Below are positions 32,226 through 42,642 of a stretch of 64,000 bases of DNA, in pieces. The notes beneath the pieces were generated by a model. That model did no database searches and was not told where the DNA came from. It saw nothing but the letters and a program-made list of their open reading frames with translations. This DNA is from Phytobacter diazotrophicus. Its GTDB lineage: Bacteria; Pseudomonadota; Gammaproteobacteria; Enterobacterales; Enterobacteriaceae. The position numbers and the translations under genes were made by a program. Within the stretch, counting starts at the first letter, position 1. Every line of letters starts with the position of its first letter. Where the stretch lies: positions 248,001 through 312,000 of the forward strand of contig SMDE01000003.1 in NCBI GenBank assembly GCA_004346725.1, given 5' to 3'.

Positions 32226-34205
32226 TCAGTGGCCTTTCGGTGCTGTAACGCCCAGCCAGTCCATCATCCCCTGTGCAGCATGACGACCTTCCGCCATGGC
32301 TGTCACCACCAAATCTGCACCGCGAACCGCATCGCCACCGGCGAAGATTTTCGGGTTGCTGGTCTGATAACGGTATGCGCTGTTGACGTTCGCCGCGATA
32401 CGGCCCCAGTCATCAACCTCCACGCCGTGCGTTTCCAGCCACGGCATGGAGTGCGGATTGAAACCAAAAGCCATGATGACGGCATCTGCTGGCATCACAA
32501 ACTCGCTGCCCTCTATTGGTACCGGACGGCGACGCCCTTTCGCATCCGCTTCACCCAACTGCGTGCGTAGCAGGCGAACCCCCGTGACACAGCCCGATTC
32601 ATCCAGTTCCAGGTTGACCGGCTGGACGTTAAACTCGAATTCAGCCCCCTCTTCCTTCGCGTTTTTTACCTCTTTTTTCGAGCCCGGCATATTGGCCTCA
32701 TCGCGACGATAGGCGCAGGTCACTTTGCTGGCCCCGTGACGCAGCGATGTCCGTACACAGTCCATCGCCGTATCACCGCCACCCAGCACCACTACATTCA
32801 ACCCGGCGGTGTTGATAAAGGGTTCTTCCGGCGAATCCGGTAGCCCCATCAGTTGTTTGGTGTTGGCGATGAGGAACGGCAGCGCGTCATAGACGCCAGG
32901 CGCATCTTCATTCGGTAAATTCGCTTTCATCGACCGGTACGTACCGACGCCGACAAACACGGCATCGTACTCTTCAAGCAAGGTGTCCAGGATAATATCC
33001 CGGCCAATTTCGCAATTCAGTTCGAAGCGAATACCCATCGCGCTGAAAATTTCCCGGCGGCGCGCAAGCAGTGATTTATCCAGTTTGAAGGCCGGAATAC
33101 CGAAAGTCAGCAGGCCGCCGATTTCCGGGTGACGATCAAACACAGTGGTACTCACGCCGTTGCGCGCCAGCACGTCGGCGCATGCCAGACCGGCAGGCCC
33201 CGCGCCAATGATCGCAATGCGTTTATCTACCGCTGTCACATGCTTAAGGTCAGGCCGCCACCCTTTTGCCAGCGCCTGGTCGGAAATGTAACGCTCAATA
33301 TTGCCGATAGTGACCGAGCCGTAATCGTCGCGAACGGTACACGCCCCCTCGCACAGACGATCCTGCGGACAGACGCGCCCGGTGATTTCCGGTAAGCAGT
33401 TCGTCTGATGCGATAACTCAACGGCTGCGGTGATATCCCCGGCTTTTACACGTTCAATCCACTGGGGAATATGGTTGTGCAGCGGGCAGGTCCATTCACA
33501 GACGCTGTGCTCACCGCATTTCAGGCAACGCTCCGCTTCCCGCAGAGCCTGATCGGCGCGGAACGGCAGATAGATTTCAGCAAAGCCGGTTTTGCGGGCC
33601 GCCAGCGCCAGCTTATCGGGCTCTCCACGCGGCGACGTTTTGAGCATCTGTTTGACCTTGCGATCGTTAAATGCCGGGACCAACGCCGCCATACTGTGCC
33701 ACGGTTGAGCTTCCTGGCTGGCCGCACGTAAACGGCGCGCCTTCGCCAGGTCTGCCAGATCATCACGGCTCACGACCTGAATAGCGTCTGCCGGGCAGTT
33801 TTGCGCACAGGCGGGGCCTTCAGCGCGATCGACACAGAGATCACATTTGTGTGCCGTGGCTTTTACCATGCCATTGCCGACCGGTGTGACAAGGATCTGC
33901 ATGGTGCCGAAGGGGCACGCCACCGCACAGGATTTACAACCGATGCATTTATCCTGGTTAACTTGCACCGAATCATTTACACGACTAATTGCGCCGTTCG
34001 GACAACTGCGGGCACAAGGAGCGGCTTCACAATGGTGACATGTTACCGCGCTGCGCTGGCGTTTATTCTTTACGACCGTAATTCGGGGATGAAAATGTTC
34101 GTGGCTTAAAACGTGTTGTTCCTGGTTATGTGCCATTACACAGGCCACTTCACAGGCGCGACACCCTATACATTGTTGGCTGTTAGCCATAATAAAACGA
34201 TTCAT
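32226..34205 (-). CDS. aegA: AegA, ferredoxin-like/GltD-like oxidoreductase
   Basis: 659 residues, E. coli length. The N-terminus is a four-cluster 4Fe-4S ferredoxin domain (about 1-150) with CIGCRACEVAC, CEAAPCARSCP, CIGCKSCAVACP and CDLCVDRAEGPAC. A GltD-like flavin/NAD(P) dehydrogenase follows (about 190-659), with IIGAGPAGLACADVL and VVLGGGDTAMDCVR. The N-terminal domain resembles HyfA of this window. In E. coli aegA is linked to anaerobic and nitrate regulation, and to anaerobic urate use. It is divergent from narQ. Confidence 0.95.
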   Translation of the reverse strand: MNRFIMANSQQCIGCRACEVACVMAHNQEQHVLSHEHFHPRITVVKNKRQRSAVTCHHCEAAPCARSCPNGAISRVNDSVQVNQDKCIGCKSCAVACPFGTMQILVTPVGNGMVKATAHKCDLCVDRAEGPACAQNCPADAIQVVSRDDLADLAKARRLRAASQEAQPWHSMAALVPAFNDRKVKQMLKTSPRGEPDKLALAARKTGFAEIYLPFRADQALREAERCLKCGEHSVCEWTCPLHNHIPQWIERVKAGDITAAVELSHQTNCLPEITGRVCPQDRLCEGACTVRDDYGSVTIGNIERYISDQALAKGWRPDLKHVTAVDKRIAIIGAGPAGLACADVLARNGVSTTVFDRHPEIGGLLTFGIPAFKLDKSLLARRREIFSAMGIRFELNCEIGRDIILDTLLEEYDAVFVGVGTYRSMKANLPNEDAPGVYDALPFLIANTKQLMGLPDSPEEPFINTAGLNVVVLGGGDTAMDCVRTSLRHGASKVTCAYRRDEANMPGSKKEVKNAKEEGAEFEFNVQPVNLELDESGCVTGVRLLRTQLGEADAKGRRRPVPIEGSEFVMPADAVIMAFGFNPHSMPWLETHGVEVDDWGRIAANVNSAYRYQTSNPKIFAGGDAVRGADLVVTAMAEGRHAAQGMMDWLGVTAPKGH

Positions 34206-34430
34206 GGCAGTCTTCTTTTCTGGTTTAATAAACCTTATTTTTTATATGAACAATGTATTTACCTGGGCTGTTCAGCGCAGGCAATGTACATTTGCCCAGA
34301 AGCGTTACTTAATTGTCACGCGCATGTTGCAGATCAATTTATCGTGGCATAAATAAAAATTAGTCTCATTTGATGAGCCGTCCGGCGATGCCATTTCGTC
34401 CGCCACCCTTGGATAGCGGGAATTGCTGTT

Positions 34431-36131
34431 GTGACTGTAAAACAACCTGTTTCATCCAGCCTTGCCAGAGCCTTTTTTTATATCGTCTTGCTTTCGCTGC
34501 TCTCCACGGGCGCGGCGCTAATGACGCTTGCCAGCAGCTTGCGCGATGCGGAAGCCGTTAATATCGCTGGTTCTCTGCGTATGCAAAGCTATCGTCTGGG
34601 GTATGACCTGGAACGCGGCTCCGCGGAATTAAATGCACATCGCCAAATCTATCAGCAATCGCTTAACTCACCGGTTTTACGCACGTTAAACCGCTGGTAT
34701 GTACCTGAAATTGTTGGGCAGCGCTATGCGCAATTACAGGAAAGCTGGCAGGAGATGAATGCCCGATTAGGCACAGCCGACACGGTCTGGTATCAGCATA
34801 ATATTCAGCAATATGTCGATAACATCGACCAGTTTGTTCTGGCGCTACAACACTATTCGGAACGGAAAATGTGGCTGGTGTTGGGTATCTCGCTCATCGG
34901 CGCGATGGGGATTTTCCTGCTGGTCTTTTTTACGCTACGGCGCATTCGCCAGCAGGTCGTCAAACCCCTTGCGCAACTGATGGTGGCCAGCCAGGAGATT
35001 CAGCAAGGACATTTTACCTATCCGTTACTCAATACCCATCTGGATAACGAATTGGGGCTGCTGGCGTCCACGTTTGACCGAATGTCTGGTGAATTGCACA
35101 AACTCTACCGCACACTCGAAGCCCAGGTCGCAGAGAAGACGCATGACCTGCAGGAAGCCCACCGTCGCCTCGAAGTGTTGTATCAATGTTCGCAGGCGCT
35201 CAACACCAGCCAGATCGACGTTATGTGTTTTCGCCACATTCTGCAGATAGTCTATGAGCACGAAGCGGCAAGCTATCTGGAGTTAACAATGGGCGATCAC
35301 TGGTCCATTCATCACGGTGAGGCGCAGGAAGACCTTCCGGTTAATGTGTTACCCGTCAGCATGCAAGAGAGCGTTTTTGGCGAATTACGCTGGCAAAGCG
35401 TCAATGCCCAGGCCTCCACGCCATTATTGCAAAGCGTGGCCACAATTATGGGGCGCGGGTTCTATTTTAATCAGGCGCAAAAACAGCACCAGCAACTGAT
35501 TCTGATGGAAGAACGCGCCACCATCGCCATGGAACTTCATGATTCGCTGGCCCAGGTGCTTTCTTATCTGCGTATTCAACTGGCATTGCTCAAACGAGCA
35601 GTGCCCGAGGACAACGCACCCGCCCAGACCATCATCACCGATTTTTCCCGCGCCCTGAACGATGCCTGGCGTCAGTTGCGGGAATTACTGGCGACCTTCC
35701 GCCTGACGGTTTCCCAAAGCGATCTGCCCGCCGTTCTGAATGAAGCAATGGCGCTTCTCCAGAGCCAGACAACCGCGAAGCTCGAGCTGGATTGCCGCCT
35801 GCCAACGCTTATGCTGGATGCACAGCAGCAGGTAAACATCTTGCAGATAGTGCGCGAGGCGGTGATCAACGCGATTAAACATGCCGACGCCAGTACCATC
35901 ACCGTCAGTTGCGTTACGGACCCGGACGATCAGTATTCAGTTTATATTCGCGATAATGGAAAAGGCATCGGCACGACCGATGAACCTCAGGGACATTACG
36001 GTTTGAATATTATGCGCGAACGAGCAAGCCGTCTTGGCGGCACGCTCAACTTTGCGCGCCCGCCTGGCGGTGGGACATTAGTCGAACTGCGTTTCCCGGC
36101 GCCGCGTACGCTTAAAAGCCAGCAAACGTAA
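34431..36131 (+). CDS. narQ: Nitrate/nitrite sensor histidine kinase NarQ
   Basis: 566 residues from a GTG start, E. coli length. It is an inner-membrane sensor with membrane segments at about 12-34 and 148-168. The periplasmic nitrate-binding P-box INIAGSLRMQS appears as VNIAGSLRMQSYRL (about 43-56). HAMP and cysteine-containing linker regions follow, then the kinase. The phospho-histidine is H370 in TIAMELHDSLAQVL. The E. coli protein has arginine in place of M367. The ATPase end has RDNGKGIG and GGGTLVELRF. It phosphorylates NarP and NarL. Confidence 0.93.
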   Translation: MTVKQPVSSSLARAFFYIVLLSLLSTGAALMTLASSLRDAEAVNIAGSLRMQSYRLGYDLERGSAELNAHRQIYQQSLNSPVLRTLNRWYVPEIVGQRYAQLQESWQEMNARLGTADTVWYQHNIQQYVDNIDQFVLALQHYSERKMWLVLGISLIGAMGIFLLVFFTLRRIRQQVVKPLAQLMVASQEIQQGHFTYPLLNTHLDNELGLLASTFDRMSGELHKLYRTLEAQVAEKTHDLQEAHRRLEVLYQCSQALNTSQIDVMCFRHILQIVYEHEAASYLELTMGDHWSIHHGEAQEDLPVNVLPVSMQESVFGELRWQSVNAQASTPLLQSVATIMGRGFYFNQAQKQHQQLILMEERATIAMELHDSLAQVLSYLRIQLALLKRAVPEDNAPAQTIITDFSRALNDAWRQLRELLATFRLTVSQSDLPAVLNEAMALLQSQTTAKLELDCRLPTLMLDAQQQVNILQIVREAVINAIKHADASTITVSCVTDPDDQYSVYIRDNGKGIGTTDEPQGHYGLNIMRERASRLGGTLNFARPPGGGTLVELRFPAPRTLKSQQT

Positions 36132-36233
36132 GGAAAAGAAAAGAATTTCTGAAACGGATGCAGCAAAACGGGGATAAAGGAGACACAGCATAATTGTGCC
36201 TTGAAAAAGCATGATAATTTACATTATCTCCTT

Positions 36234-36250
36234 TTTTTCTCCACGTTTGC
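36234..36250 (+). promoter_or_regulatory. BaeR-type box upstream of acrD
   Basis: TTTTTCTCCACGTTTGC agrees with the published BaeR box TTTTTCTCCATDATTGGC over the first ten bases and the T-rich/TTG end. It lies 93 bases upstream of the acrD start. BaeR controls acrD in E. coli. Confidence 0.6.
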
Positions 36251-36342
36251 TTTATCTGTTCCCGCTACATTGAGCACACATTCATTGATTTCAGCAATGT
36301 CAAAATAACAATGCGCAGCAAAACAACGAGGTCTTGTTTCTG

Positions 36343-39300
36343 ATGGCGAATTTTTTTATTGATCGCCCCATTTTTGCGTGGGTACTGGCGATCCTGATCT
36401 GTTTAACCGGAACCCTTGCCATTATTTCTCTGCCAGTGGAGCAATACCCTAATCTGGCTCCACCCAATGTCCGTATTACCGCCAACTACCCAGGCGCATC
36501 TGCCCAGACGCTGGAAAATACCGTGACGCAGGTTATTGAGCAGAACATGACCGGCCTCGATAATCTGATGTACATGTCATCACAAAGCAGCAGTGCCGGG
36601 CAGGCCACAATTACACTCAGTTTCACCGCCGGTACGGACCCTGACGAGGCCGTGCAGCAGGTACAAAACCAGTTACAGTCTGCTCTGCGTAAACTCCCCC
36701 AGGCCGTTCAGAACCAGGGGGTAACGGTAAGAAAAACCGGTGACACCAACATCCTGACGCTGGCGTTTGTCTCTACCGACGGCTCGATGGATAAACAAGA
36801 TATCGCCGACTATGTCGCCAGTAATATTCAGGATCCCATAAGCCGCGTGAATGGTGTTGGCGATATCGATGCCTACGGTTCACAGTATGCTATGCGTATC
36901 TGGCTCGACCCGGCGAAGCTTAACAGCTACCAGATGACCACTGACGATGTGACCAGCGCGATTAAATCCCAGAACGCCCAGGTCGCCGTTGGTCAGCTCG
37001 GCGGCTCACCTTCGGTAGACCGTCAGGCGCTGAACGCCTCGATTAACTCACAATCGCTACTCCAGACACCGCAGCAGTTTCGAAATATCACGTTGCGCGT
37101 TAATCAGGATGGTTCCGAAGTGCGCCTTGGCGATGTCGCCGAGGTTGAACTGGGTGCTGAGAAATATGACTTCCTGAGCCGCTTTAACGGTCTTGCCGCC
37201 TCCGGGCTTGGGATTAAGCTGGCCTCCGGTGCGAATGAGATGGCGACCTCGGAATTAGTGCTAAAACGCCTGGATGAGCTGTCGCAATATTTTCCGCATG
37301 GCCTGGAATATCGGGTCGCCTACGAGACAACCTCTTTCGTTAAAGAATCCATTATCGATGTGGTGAAAACGCTGCTGGAAGCTATCGCGCTGGTCTTCCT
37401 CGTGATGTATCTCTTTTTGCAGAATTTCCGCGCAACGCTCATCCCGACGATTGCCGTGCCGGTGGTGTTAATGGGGACCTTCGCCGTTCTCTACGCCTTT
37501 GGCTATAGCATCAACACCCTCACCATGTTTGCGATGGTCCTCGCCATCGGCCTTCTGGTGGACGACGCGATTGTCGTGGTGGAAAACGTCGAACGTATCA
37601 TGAGCGAGGAAGGTCTTTCGCCCAGAGAAGCGACGCGAAAATCGATGGCGCAAATCCAGGGTGCGCTGGTGGGTATCGCGATGGTTCTTTCGGCGGTATT
37701 TGTCCCGATGGCGTTTTTTGGCGGTACCACCGGGGCGATTTATCGTCAGTTCTCCATCACTATCGTTTCCGCTATGGTGTTATCCGTGCTGGTGGCGATG
37801 ATCCTCACACCAGCCCTGTGCGCCACGCTGCTTAAACCTCTGCATAAAGGCGAGCACCACGGGGAAAGAGGTTTCTTCGGCGCGTTTAACCGCATGTTTA
37901 ACCGCAACGCCGACCGTTACGAAAATGGCGTGGCGAAAATTCTGCACCGCAGCCTGCGCTGGATCCTACTCTACGTTTTGTTGCTGGGCGGCATGGTGTT
38001 TTTATTCCTGCGCCTGCCAACGTCTTTTTTACCGCTTGAAGATCGCGGGATGTTTCTGGCATCGGTACAACTGCCGAGCGGCGCGACGCAGCAGCAGACG
38101 CTGAAAGTGGTACAAAAGGTTGAAGATTACTTCTTCAAAAATGAGAAAAACAATGTCGCGTCCGTCTTCGCCACCGTTGGTTCCGGCCCCGGCGGGAACG
38201 GCCAGAACGTCGCACGTATGTTTGTGCGTCTGAAAGACTGGGGCGAACGCGATCCGAAAACCGGCAGTTCCTTTGCCATCATTGAGCGTGCCACCAAAGC
38301 GTTTCGCCAAATCAATGAAGCCCGCGTTATTGCCAGCAGTCCGCCGGCAATCAGTGGCCTGGGCAGCTCCGCCGGTTTCGATATGGAATTACAGGATCAC
38401 GCGGGGGCCGGGCACGATGCGCTGATGGCGGCGCGCGACAAACTGATTCAAATGACCGACAACAATAAAATGCTGACGCGCGTGCGTCACAACGGCCTCG
38501 ATGACAGCCCGCAATTACAGGTCGATATCGATCAGCGTAAAGCTCAGGCGCTGGGGGTCTCAATTGATGATATCAACGACACGCTGCAAACCGCCTGGGG
38601 TTCGAGTTATGTGAATGACTTTATGGATCGCGGCCGCGTGAAGAAAGTCTACGTTCAGTCAGCGGCAAAATACCGCATGCTGCCGAGCGACATTAATCTT
38701 TGGTATGTGCGTAACAGCAGCGGCGGTATGGTGCCCTTCTCCGCCTTTGCCACCTCGCACTGGGAAACCGGCTCCCCGCGTCTGGAGCGTTATAACGGCT
38801 ATGCAGCAGTAGAGATTGTCGGTGAAGCGGCCCCGGGTATCAGTACCGGTACCGCCATGGATACCATGGAAAAACTGGTTAGCCAGATTCCAGGCGGTTT
38901 CGGTCTGGAGTGGACGGCCATGTCCTATCAGGAGCGCTTATCAGGCTCACAGGCACCGGCGCTTTATGCGATTTCTCTGCTGGTGGTGTTCCTCTGCCTG
39001 GCCGCGCTATATGAAAGCTGGTCAGTGCCGTTCTCGGTGATGCTGGTCGTACCGCTCGGGGTGATTGGCGCGCTGCTCGCCACCTGGATGCGCGGACTGG
39101 AAAATGACGTCTACTTCCAGGTAGGTCTGCTGACGGTTATCGGGCTATCGGCGAAGAACGCCATCCTGATTGTCGAGTTCGCCAACGAAATGAACCAGAA
39201 GGGTCAGGATCTGCTGTCGGCCACACTGCACGCCTGCCGTCAGCGTCTGCGCCCGATTCTGATGACCTCTCTTGCCTTTGTCTTTGGCGTTTTGCCGATG

Positions 39301-39456
39301 GCAACCAGTACCGGCGCAGGCTCCGGTAGCCAACATGCGGTGGGTACCGGGGTAATGGGCGGGATGATTTCAGCAACCGTGCTGGCAATCTTTTTTGTTC
39401 CTCTGTTCTTTGTGCTGGTCAGACGGCGCTTCCCGCTGAAAGAACGTCAGGAATAA
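36343..39456 (+). CDS. acrD: RND-type multidrug efflux pump AcrD
   Basis: 1037 residues, E. coli length. Inner-membrane transporter with 12 membrane segments and two large periplasmic loops. RND motifs are present: the paired aspartates in [20 protein letters not shown] (about 400-419), the lysine in [17 protein letters not shown], and the proximal [13 protein letters not shown] loop. It exports aminoglycosides and other hydrophilic drugs with TolC and AcrA. The start MANFFIDRP was chosen over an ATG nine bases upstream. It ends at a short hairpin. Confidence 0.97.
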   Translation: MANFFIDRPIFAWVLAILICLTGTLAIISLPVEQYPNLAPPNVRITANYPGASAQTLENTVTQVIEQNMTGLDNLMYMSSQSSSAGQATITLSFTAGTDPDEAVQQVQNQLQSALRKLPQAVQNQGVTVRKTGDTNILTLAFVSTDGSMDKQDIADYVASNIQDPISRVNGVGDIDAYGSQYAMRIWLDPAKLNSYQMTTDDVTSAIKSQNAQVAVGQLGGSPSVDRQALNASINSQSLLQTPQQFRNITLRVNQDGSEVRLGDVAEVELGAEKYDFLSRFNGLAASGLGIKLASGANEMATSELVLKRLDELSQYFPHGLEYRVAYETTSFVKESIIDVVKTLLEAIALVFLVMYLFLQNFRATLIPTIAVPVVLMGTFAVLYAFGYSINTLTMFAMVLAIGLLVDDAIVVVENVERIMSEEGLSPREATRKSMAQIQGALVGIAMVLSAVFVPMAFFGGTTGAIYRQFSITIVSAMVLSVLVAMILTPALCATLLKPLHKGEHHGERGFFGAFNRMFNRNADRYENGVAKILHRSLRWILLYVLLLGGMVFLFLRLPTSFLPLEDRGMFLASVQLPSGATQQQTLKVVQKVEDYFFKNEKNNVASVFATVGSGPGGNGQNVARMFVRLKDWGERDPKTGSSFAIIERATKAFRQINEARVIASSPPAISGLGSSAGFDMELQDHAGAGHDALMAARDKLIQMTDNNKMLTRVRHNGLDDSPQLQVDIDQRKAQALGVSIDDINDTLQTAWGSSYVNDFMDRGRVKKVYVQSAAKYRMLPSDINLWYVRNSSGGMVPFSAFATSHWETGSPRLERYNGYAAVEIVGEAAPGISTGTAMDTMEKLVSQIPGGFGLEWTAMSYQERLSGSQAPALYAISLLVVFLCLAALYESWSVPFSVMLVVPLGVIGALLATWMRGLENDVYFQVGLLTVIGLSAKNAILIVEFANEMNQKGQDLLSATLHACRQRLRPILMTSLAFVFGVLPMATSTGAGSGSQHAVGTGVMGGMISATVLAIFFVPLFFVLVRRRFPLKERQE

Positions 39457-39466
39457 TGAGCAAACA

Positions 39467-39494
39467 AAAAGGCGGCCTGTTAAGGTCGCCTTTT
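39467..39494 (+). terminator. Terminator after acrD
   Basis: AAAAGGCGGCC and GGTCGCCTTTT pair with one mismatch around TGTTAA, eleven bases after the acrD stop. It also faces the end of ypfM on the other strand. Confidence 0.7.
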
Positions 39495-39559
39495 ATTGCG
39501 TGATTAATTTCACACTTTTATCGTTTTAAGCAATCACTGCTTTTATGATTCCTCTGGAA

Positions 39560-39619
39560 TTATTTACGAAGCATGCCTTCGATAAAGTCTTTCCAGTTCC
39601 CCAGTTCATGTTCAATCAT
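39560..39619 (-). CDS. ypfM: YpfM, 19-residue small protein
   Basis: A 19-codon frame begins MIEHELGNWKDFIEGM and ends LRK. It differs from the E. coli peptide MIERELGNWKDFIEGM-type sequence, as remembered, by one residue (H for R). GAGAGG lies seven bases upstream of the ATG. The peptide is a likely amphipathic helix; its function is unknown. It is too short to appear in standard ORF lists. Confidence 0.85.
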   Translation of the reverse strand: MIEHELGNWKDFIEGMLRK

Positions 39620-40124
39620 AACTACCTCTCTTATTATTGTGCTTATTCTACGAGAATCCGACATCGCTGTGAAGATATTTCAACCAATTGCTTTGATTGG
39701 TCTCTCATAGTATTTGCATTGACGAAATAACTATGCTCCAGAATTTGGCTATTTAATGTGAGCGATAGCAATATTCGGAAACATTTAGTTCAAACCCTGA
39801 TGTACCCCGGCCTGTAGCGTCATCAAGGTGTAGTCAGAACGTATCTTTGAAGTAGCTAATAAGATGATTTTTTGCCATCAGGTGAAATTTTTGTTTATTT
39901 AACAAGCTGGCCTGGCTCGTAAATGACATCATTTTCACATTATTAATTATCACCCTTAGTATTTCTTTAAACTCGTACATATTGCTGATGGCAATCCCTG
40001 GCAGGTAAATTTAATAACAGGAAGTATGATTACCCTGCGAATGAAATGATATTATATGTTTATTCGCCCATTATTATTCTAATTTTTTGGGCAATTAACC
40101 AAAGATAAGACAAAAGGATTCACC
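39620..40124. other. AT-rich gene-free gap between ypfM and yffB
   Basis: About 505 bases of A/T-rich sequence with no supported coding frame. An inverted repeat ACCAAT/ATTGGT with a 7-base spacer lies at 39683-39701, 64 bases upstream of ypfM, and may be an operator or part of its promoter. Other A/T hairpin-like stretches are weak. No tRNA, terminator pair or known small RNA was recognised. Confidence 0.5.
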
Positions 40125-40481
40125 ATGCTTACTCTGTTTGGCATCAAAAACTGCGACACCATCAAAAAAGCCCGCCGCTGGCTGGAAGCCCATCAGGTTG
40201 ATTATCGTTTTCACGATTACCGCGTAGACGGTCTTGATGCCGATCTGTTGCAGCAATTTATTGCTGAACTGGGGTGGGAAGCGCTGCTCAATACCCGGGG
40301 CACCACCTGGCGCAAACTGGATGAATCGCTGCGTGCAACCATTACAAACGCGGATTCCGCAGCCGCGCTGATGTTAGAAATGCCGGCAATTATCAAACGC
40401 CCATTGCTCTGCGCGCCCGGTAAGCCTATGCTGCTGGGTTTCAATGAATCCAGTTATGAGACGTTTATCAACGAGGTGTAG
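40125..40481 (+). CDS. yffB: YffB, ArsC-family (Spx/arsenate-reductase-like) protein
   Basis: 118 residues, E. coli length. The thioredoxin-fold start is [18 protein letters not shown], with the single active-site-like cysteine in KNCDT. It is closest to the ArsC-like family, but the function is unproven. It precedes dapE by 3 bases, so the two are probably translated from one mRNA. Confidence 0.93.
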   Translation: MLTLFGIKNCDTIKKARRWLEAHQVDYRFHDYRVDGLDADLLQQFIAELGWEALLNTRGTTWRKLDESLRATITNADSAAALMLEMPAIIKRPLLCAPGKPMLLGFNESSYETFINEV

Positions 40482-40484
40482 TTT

Positions 40485-41612
40485 ATGTCGTGCCCGGTTA
40501 TTGAGCTGACGCAACAGCTTATTCGTCGCCCTTCTCTGAGCCCCGATGATGCAGGGTGTCAGGCGTTAATGATCGAACGTCTTCGCGCCATCGGTTTTAC
40601 CATTGAGCCGATGAATTTTGGCGACACACAGAATTTCTGGGCATGGCGTGGACAGGGTGAAACATTGGCCTTCGCCGGACACACTGACGTTGTGCCTTCC
40701 GGAGATGCTGACCGCTGGATCAACCCGCCGTTTGAACCCACTATCCGCGATGGCATGCTGTTTGGTCGCGGCGCGGCCGACATGAAAGGCTCGCTGGCGG
40801 CCATGGTTGTCGCCGCTGAACGTTTTGTTGCGACTCACCCCAGGCACAAAGGCCGTCTGGCGTTTCTGATCACCTCTGACGAAGAGGCCAGCGCCGCCAA
40901 CGGTACAGTGAAAGTCGTTGAAGCCTTAATGGCGCGCAACGAACGCCTGGACTACTGCCTGGTGGGTGAACCCTCCAGTACCGAAGTGGTGGGCGATGTG
41001 GTCAAAAATGGTCGTCGCGGTTCGCTGACCTGCAATTTAACCATTCACGGCGTGCAGGGGCATGTTGCTTATCCGCATCTGGCCGATAACCCGGTACACC
41101 GCGCGGCGCCCATGCTCAATGAGCTGGTGGCGATCGAATGGGATCAGGGTAATGAATATTTCCCACCGACCAGCATGCAGGTGGCGAACATTCAGGCAGG
41201 CACCGGCAGTAACAACGTGATCCCAGGCGATCTCTATCTACAGTTCAATTTCCGCTTTAGCACCGAACTTACCGATGGGATGATCAAAGAACGCGTTGCC
41301 GCACTGCTGGAGAAACATCAGTTGCGCTACACCATTGACTGGTGGCTCTCTGGTCAGCCGTTCCTGACCGGTCGGGGTAAGCTGGTTGATGCGGTGGTTA
41401 ATGCCGTTGAGCACTATAATGAGATTAAACCGCAGTTGTTAACCACTGGCGGCACATCAGATGGTCGCTTTATTGCGCGTATGGGCGCGCAGGTCGTGGA
41501 ACTGGGGCCGGTTAACGCCACCATTCATAAAATCAATGAATGTGTGAATGCGGCGGATTTGCAGCTACTCGCCCGCATGTATCAACGCATTATGGAACAA
41601 CTCATCGCCTGA
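40485..41612 (+). CDS. dapE: Succinyl-diaminopimelate desuccinylase DapE
   Basis: 375 residues, E. coli length. A dinuclear zinc M20 peptidase-like hydrolase of lysine/meso-diaminopimelate synthesis. Metal-ligand motifs are [11 protein letters not shown] (about 65-75), [10 protein letters not shown] and [11 protein letters not shown]. The dimerisation lid domain runs from about 180 to 290. ypfN follows after 13 bases. Confidence 0.97.
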   Translation: MSCPVIELTQQLIRRPSLSPDDAGCQALMIERLRAIGFTIEPMNFGDTQNFWAWRGQGETLAFAGHTDVVPSGDADRWINPPFEPTIRDGMLFGRGAADMKGSLAAMVVAAERFVATHPRHKGRLAFLITSDEEASAANGTVKVVEALMARNERLDYCLVGEPSSTEVVGDVVKNGRRGSLTCNLTIHGVQGHVAYPHLADNPVHRAAPMLNELVAIEWDQGNEYFPPTSMQVANIQAGTGSNNVIPGDLYLQFNFRFSTELTDGMIKERVAALLEKHQLRYTIDWWLSGQPFLTGRGKLVDAVVNAVEHYNEIKPQLLTTGGTSDGRFIARMGAQVVELGPVNATIHKINECVNAADLQLLARMYQRIMEQLIA

Positions 41613-41625
41613 CGGGGAGGAACGC

Positions 41626-41823
41626 ATGGAATGGTTCGCGAAATACTGGTGGATTCTGGTGCTGGTTTTTTTACTCGGCGTACTGCTGAATGTGATCAAA
41701 GACCTTAAACGCGTCGATCACAAAAAATTTCTGGCTAACAAACCAGACCTGCCACCGCATCGTGATTTTAACGATAAGTGGGATGATGAGGACGACTGGC
41801 CGAAGAAAGACCAGAAGAAGTAA
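41626..41823 (+). CDS. ypfN: YpfN, small membrane protein (UPF0370)
   Basis: 65 residues against 66 in E. coli. One membrane segment, about 5-24 ([20 protein letters not shown]), is followed by a charged tail ([15 protein letters not shown]). The start ATG 41626 has GGGGAGG upstream. An upstream start would lie inside dapE. Function unknown. It is cotranscribed with dapE and ended by the hairpin at 41837. Confidence 0.92.
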   Translation: MEWFAKYWWILVLVFLLGVLLNVIKDLKRVDHKKFLANKPDLPPHRDFNDKWDDEDDWPKKDQKK

Positions 41824-41836
41824 TCCCGCCCGATCT

Positions 41837-41868
41837 GCCCGGCTGCGTCATGAGCCGGGCACGTTTTT
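41837..41868. terminator. Terminator between ypfN and ypfH
   Basis: GCCCGGCT and AGCCGGGC form an 8-bp stem around GCGTCATG, with CGTTTTTG following. It lies at the 3' ends of the convergent ypfN and ypfH genes. Confidence 0.8.
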
Positions 41869-41869
41869 G

Positions 41870-42565
41870 TTAGATCAATTCAATAATGTCATCATCGTCC
41901 GGTTTACCGCCACTCAGCGCTTCATCGAAATAGTGCTTCGGTACGGTATAACGCAGGTGATCGAGGGCGAATTGTAAACTGCGATCATCGATCGCATGCC
42001 CTAAATCCTCCACAATATCGAGCGTCACATCGCCACCTGCACGCAGCAACGCGTCCTGCGCCGCAACCGCATGGGCCAAATCAATGACGCGATCTTCACC
42101 GCCATGAATCAGGTGAATGGTTGATGCCGTCGAGGCCGTCTGCGGCAGACTGGCGTAACGTCCATTAAAGGCGATCACGCGGGATGCCAAATCGGGCTGC
42201 GCTTTCACCCCCTCCAGCGCCATGATGGAGCCTTGAGAAAAACCAATCAGGGCGGTGGCCTGTGCGTTTACGCCGCTTTGCTGCTGCCAGTAGCGAACCG
42301 TTTCAATAAATACCGGCATAATGGCATCAATGCGTGCCTGGCGGTTTTCTTCGGTAACACCCTGCACCGAGAACCACTGACGCCCCGTTGGACCACAGGG
42401 TTCCACGCCCCCAATGCTGACAATCATCGCCTCAGGAAACAGCGGTGCGAAGTAGCTGCCGATCTGCCCCATATTCGCCGGGTTATCGCCAACGCCATGA
42501 AAGAAAAGCAGTAACTGTTTCGCGGCGCCAGCCGGTTGTTGAACAACAAAATGGTCATGTTTCAT
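41870..42565 (-). CDS. ypfH: YpfH, alpha/beta-fold carboxylesterase
   Basis: 231 residues against 232 in E. coli. The serine hydrolase nucleophile elbow is GFSQGS (about 111-116), the acid is in HGGEDRVIDL (about 165), and the histidine is in DLGHAID. FHGVGDNPANM forms the oxyanion loop. E. coli YpfH has esterase activity on short acyl esters, but the physiological substrate is unknown. It is downstream of tmcA on the same strand. Confidence 0.92.
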   Translation of the reverse strand: MKHDHFVVQQPAGAAKQLLLFFHGVGDNPANMGQIGSYFAPLFPEAMIVSIGGVEPCGPTGRQWFSVQGVTEENRQARIDAIMPVFIETVRYWQQQSGVNAQATALIGFSQGSIMALEGVKAQPDLASRVIAFNGRYASLPQTASTASTIHLIHGGEDRVIDLAHAVAAQDALLRAGGDVTLDIVEDLGHAIDDRSLQFALDHLRYTVPKHYFDEALSGGKPDDDDIIELI

Positions 42566-42642
42566 GGCGGTCTCCTTAATTCGTTGCCTGCAGTTTACGC
42601 CGGGGAGGAATAATCACCATGCCATTTAACTGAATGAGTTAG

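Noticed and set aside
34320-34345. Possible FNR box between aegA and narQ (TTGCAGATCAA)
   Set aside because: The two halves are not spaced as in TTGAT-N4-ATCAA and the match is too weak.
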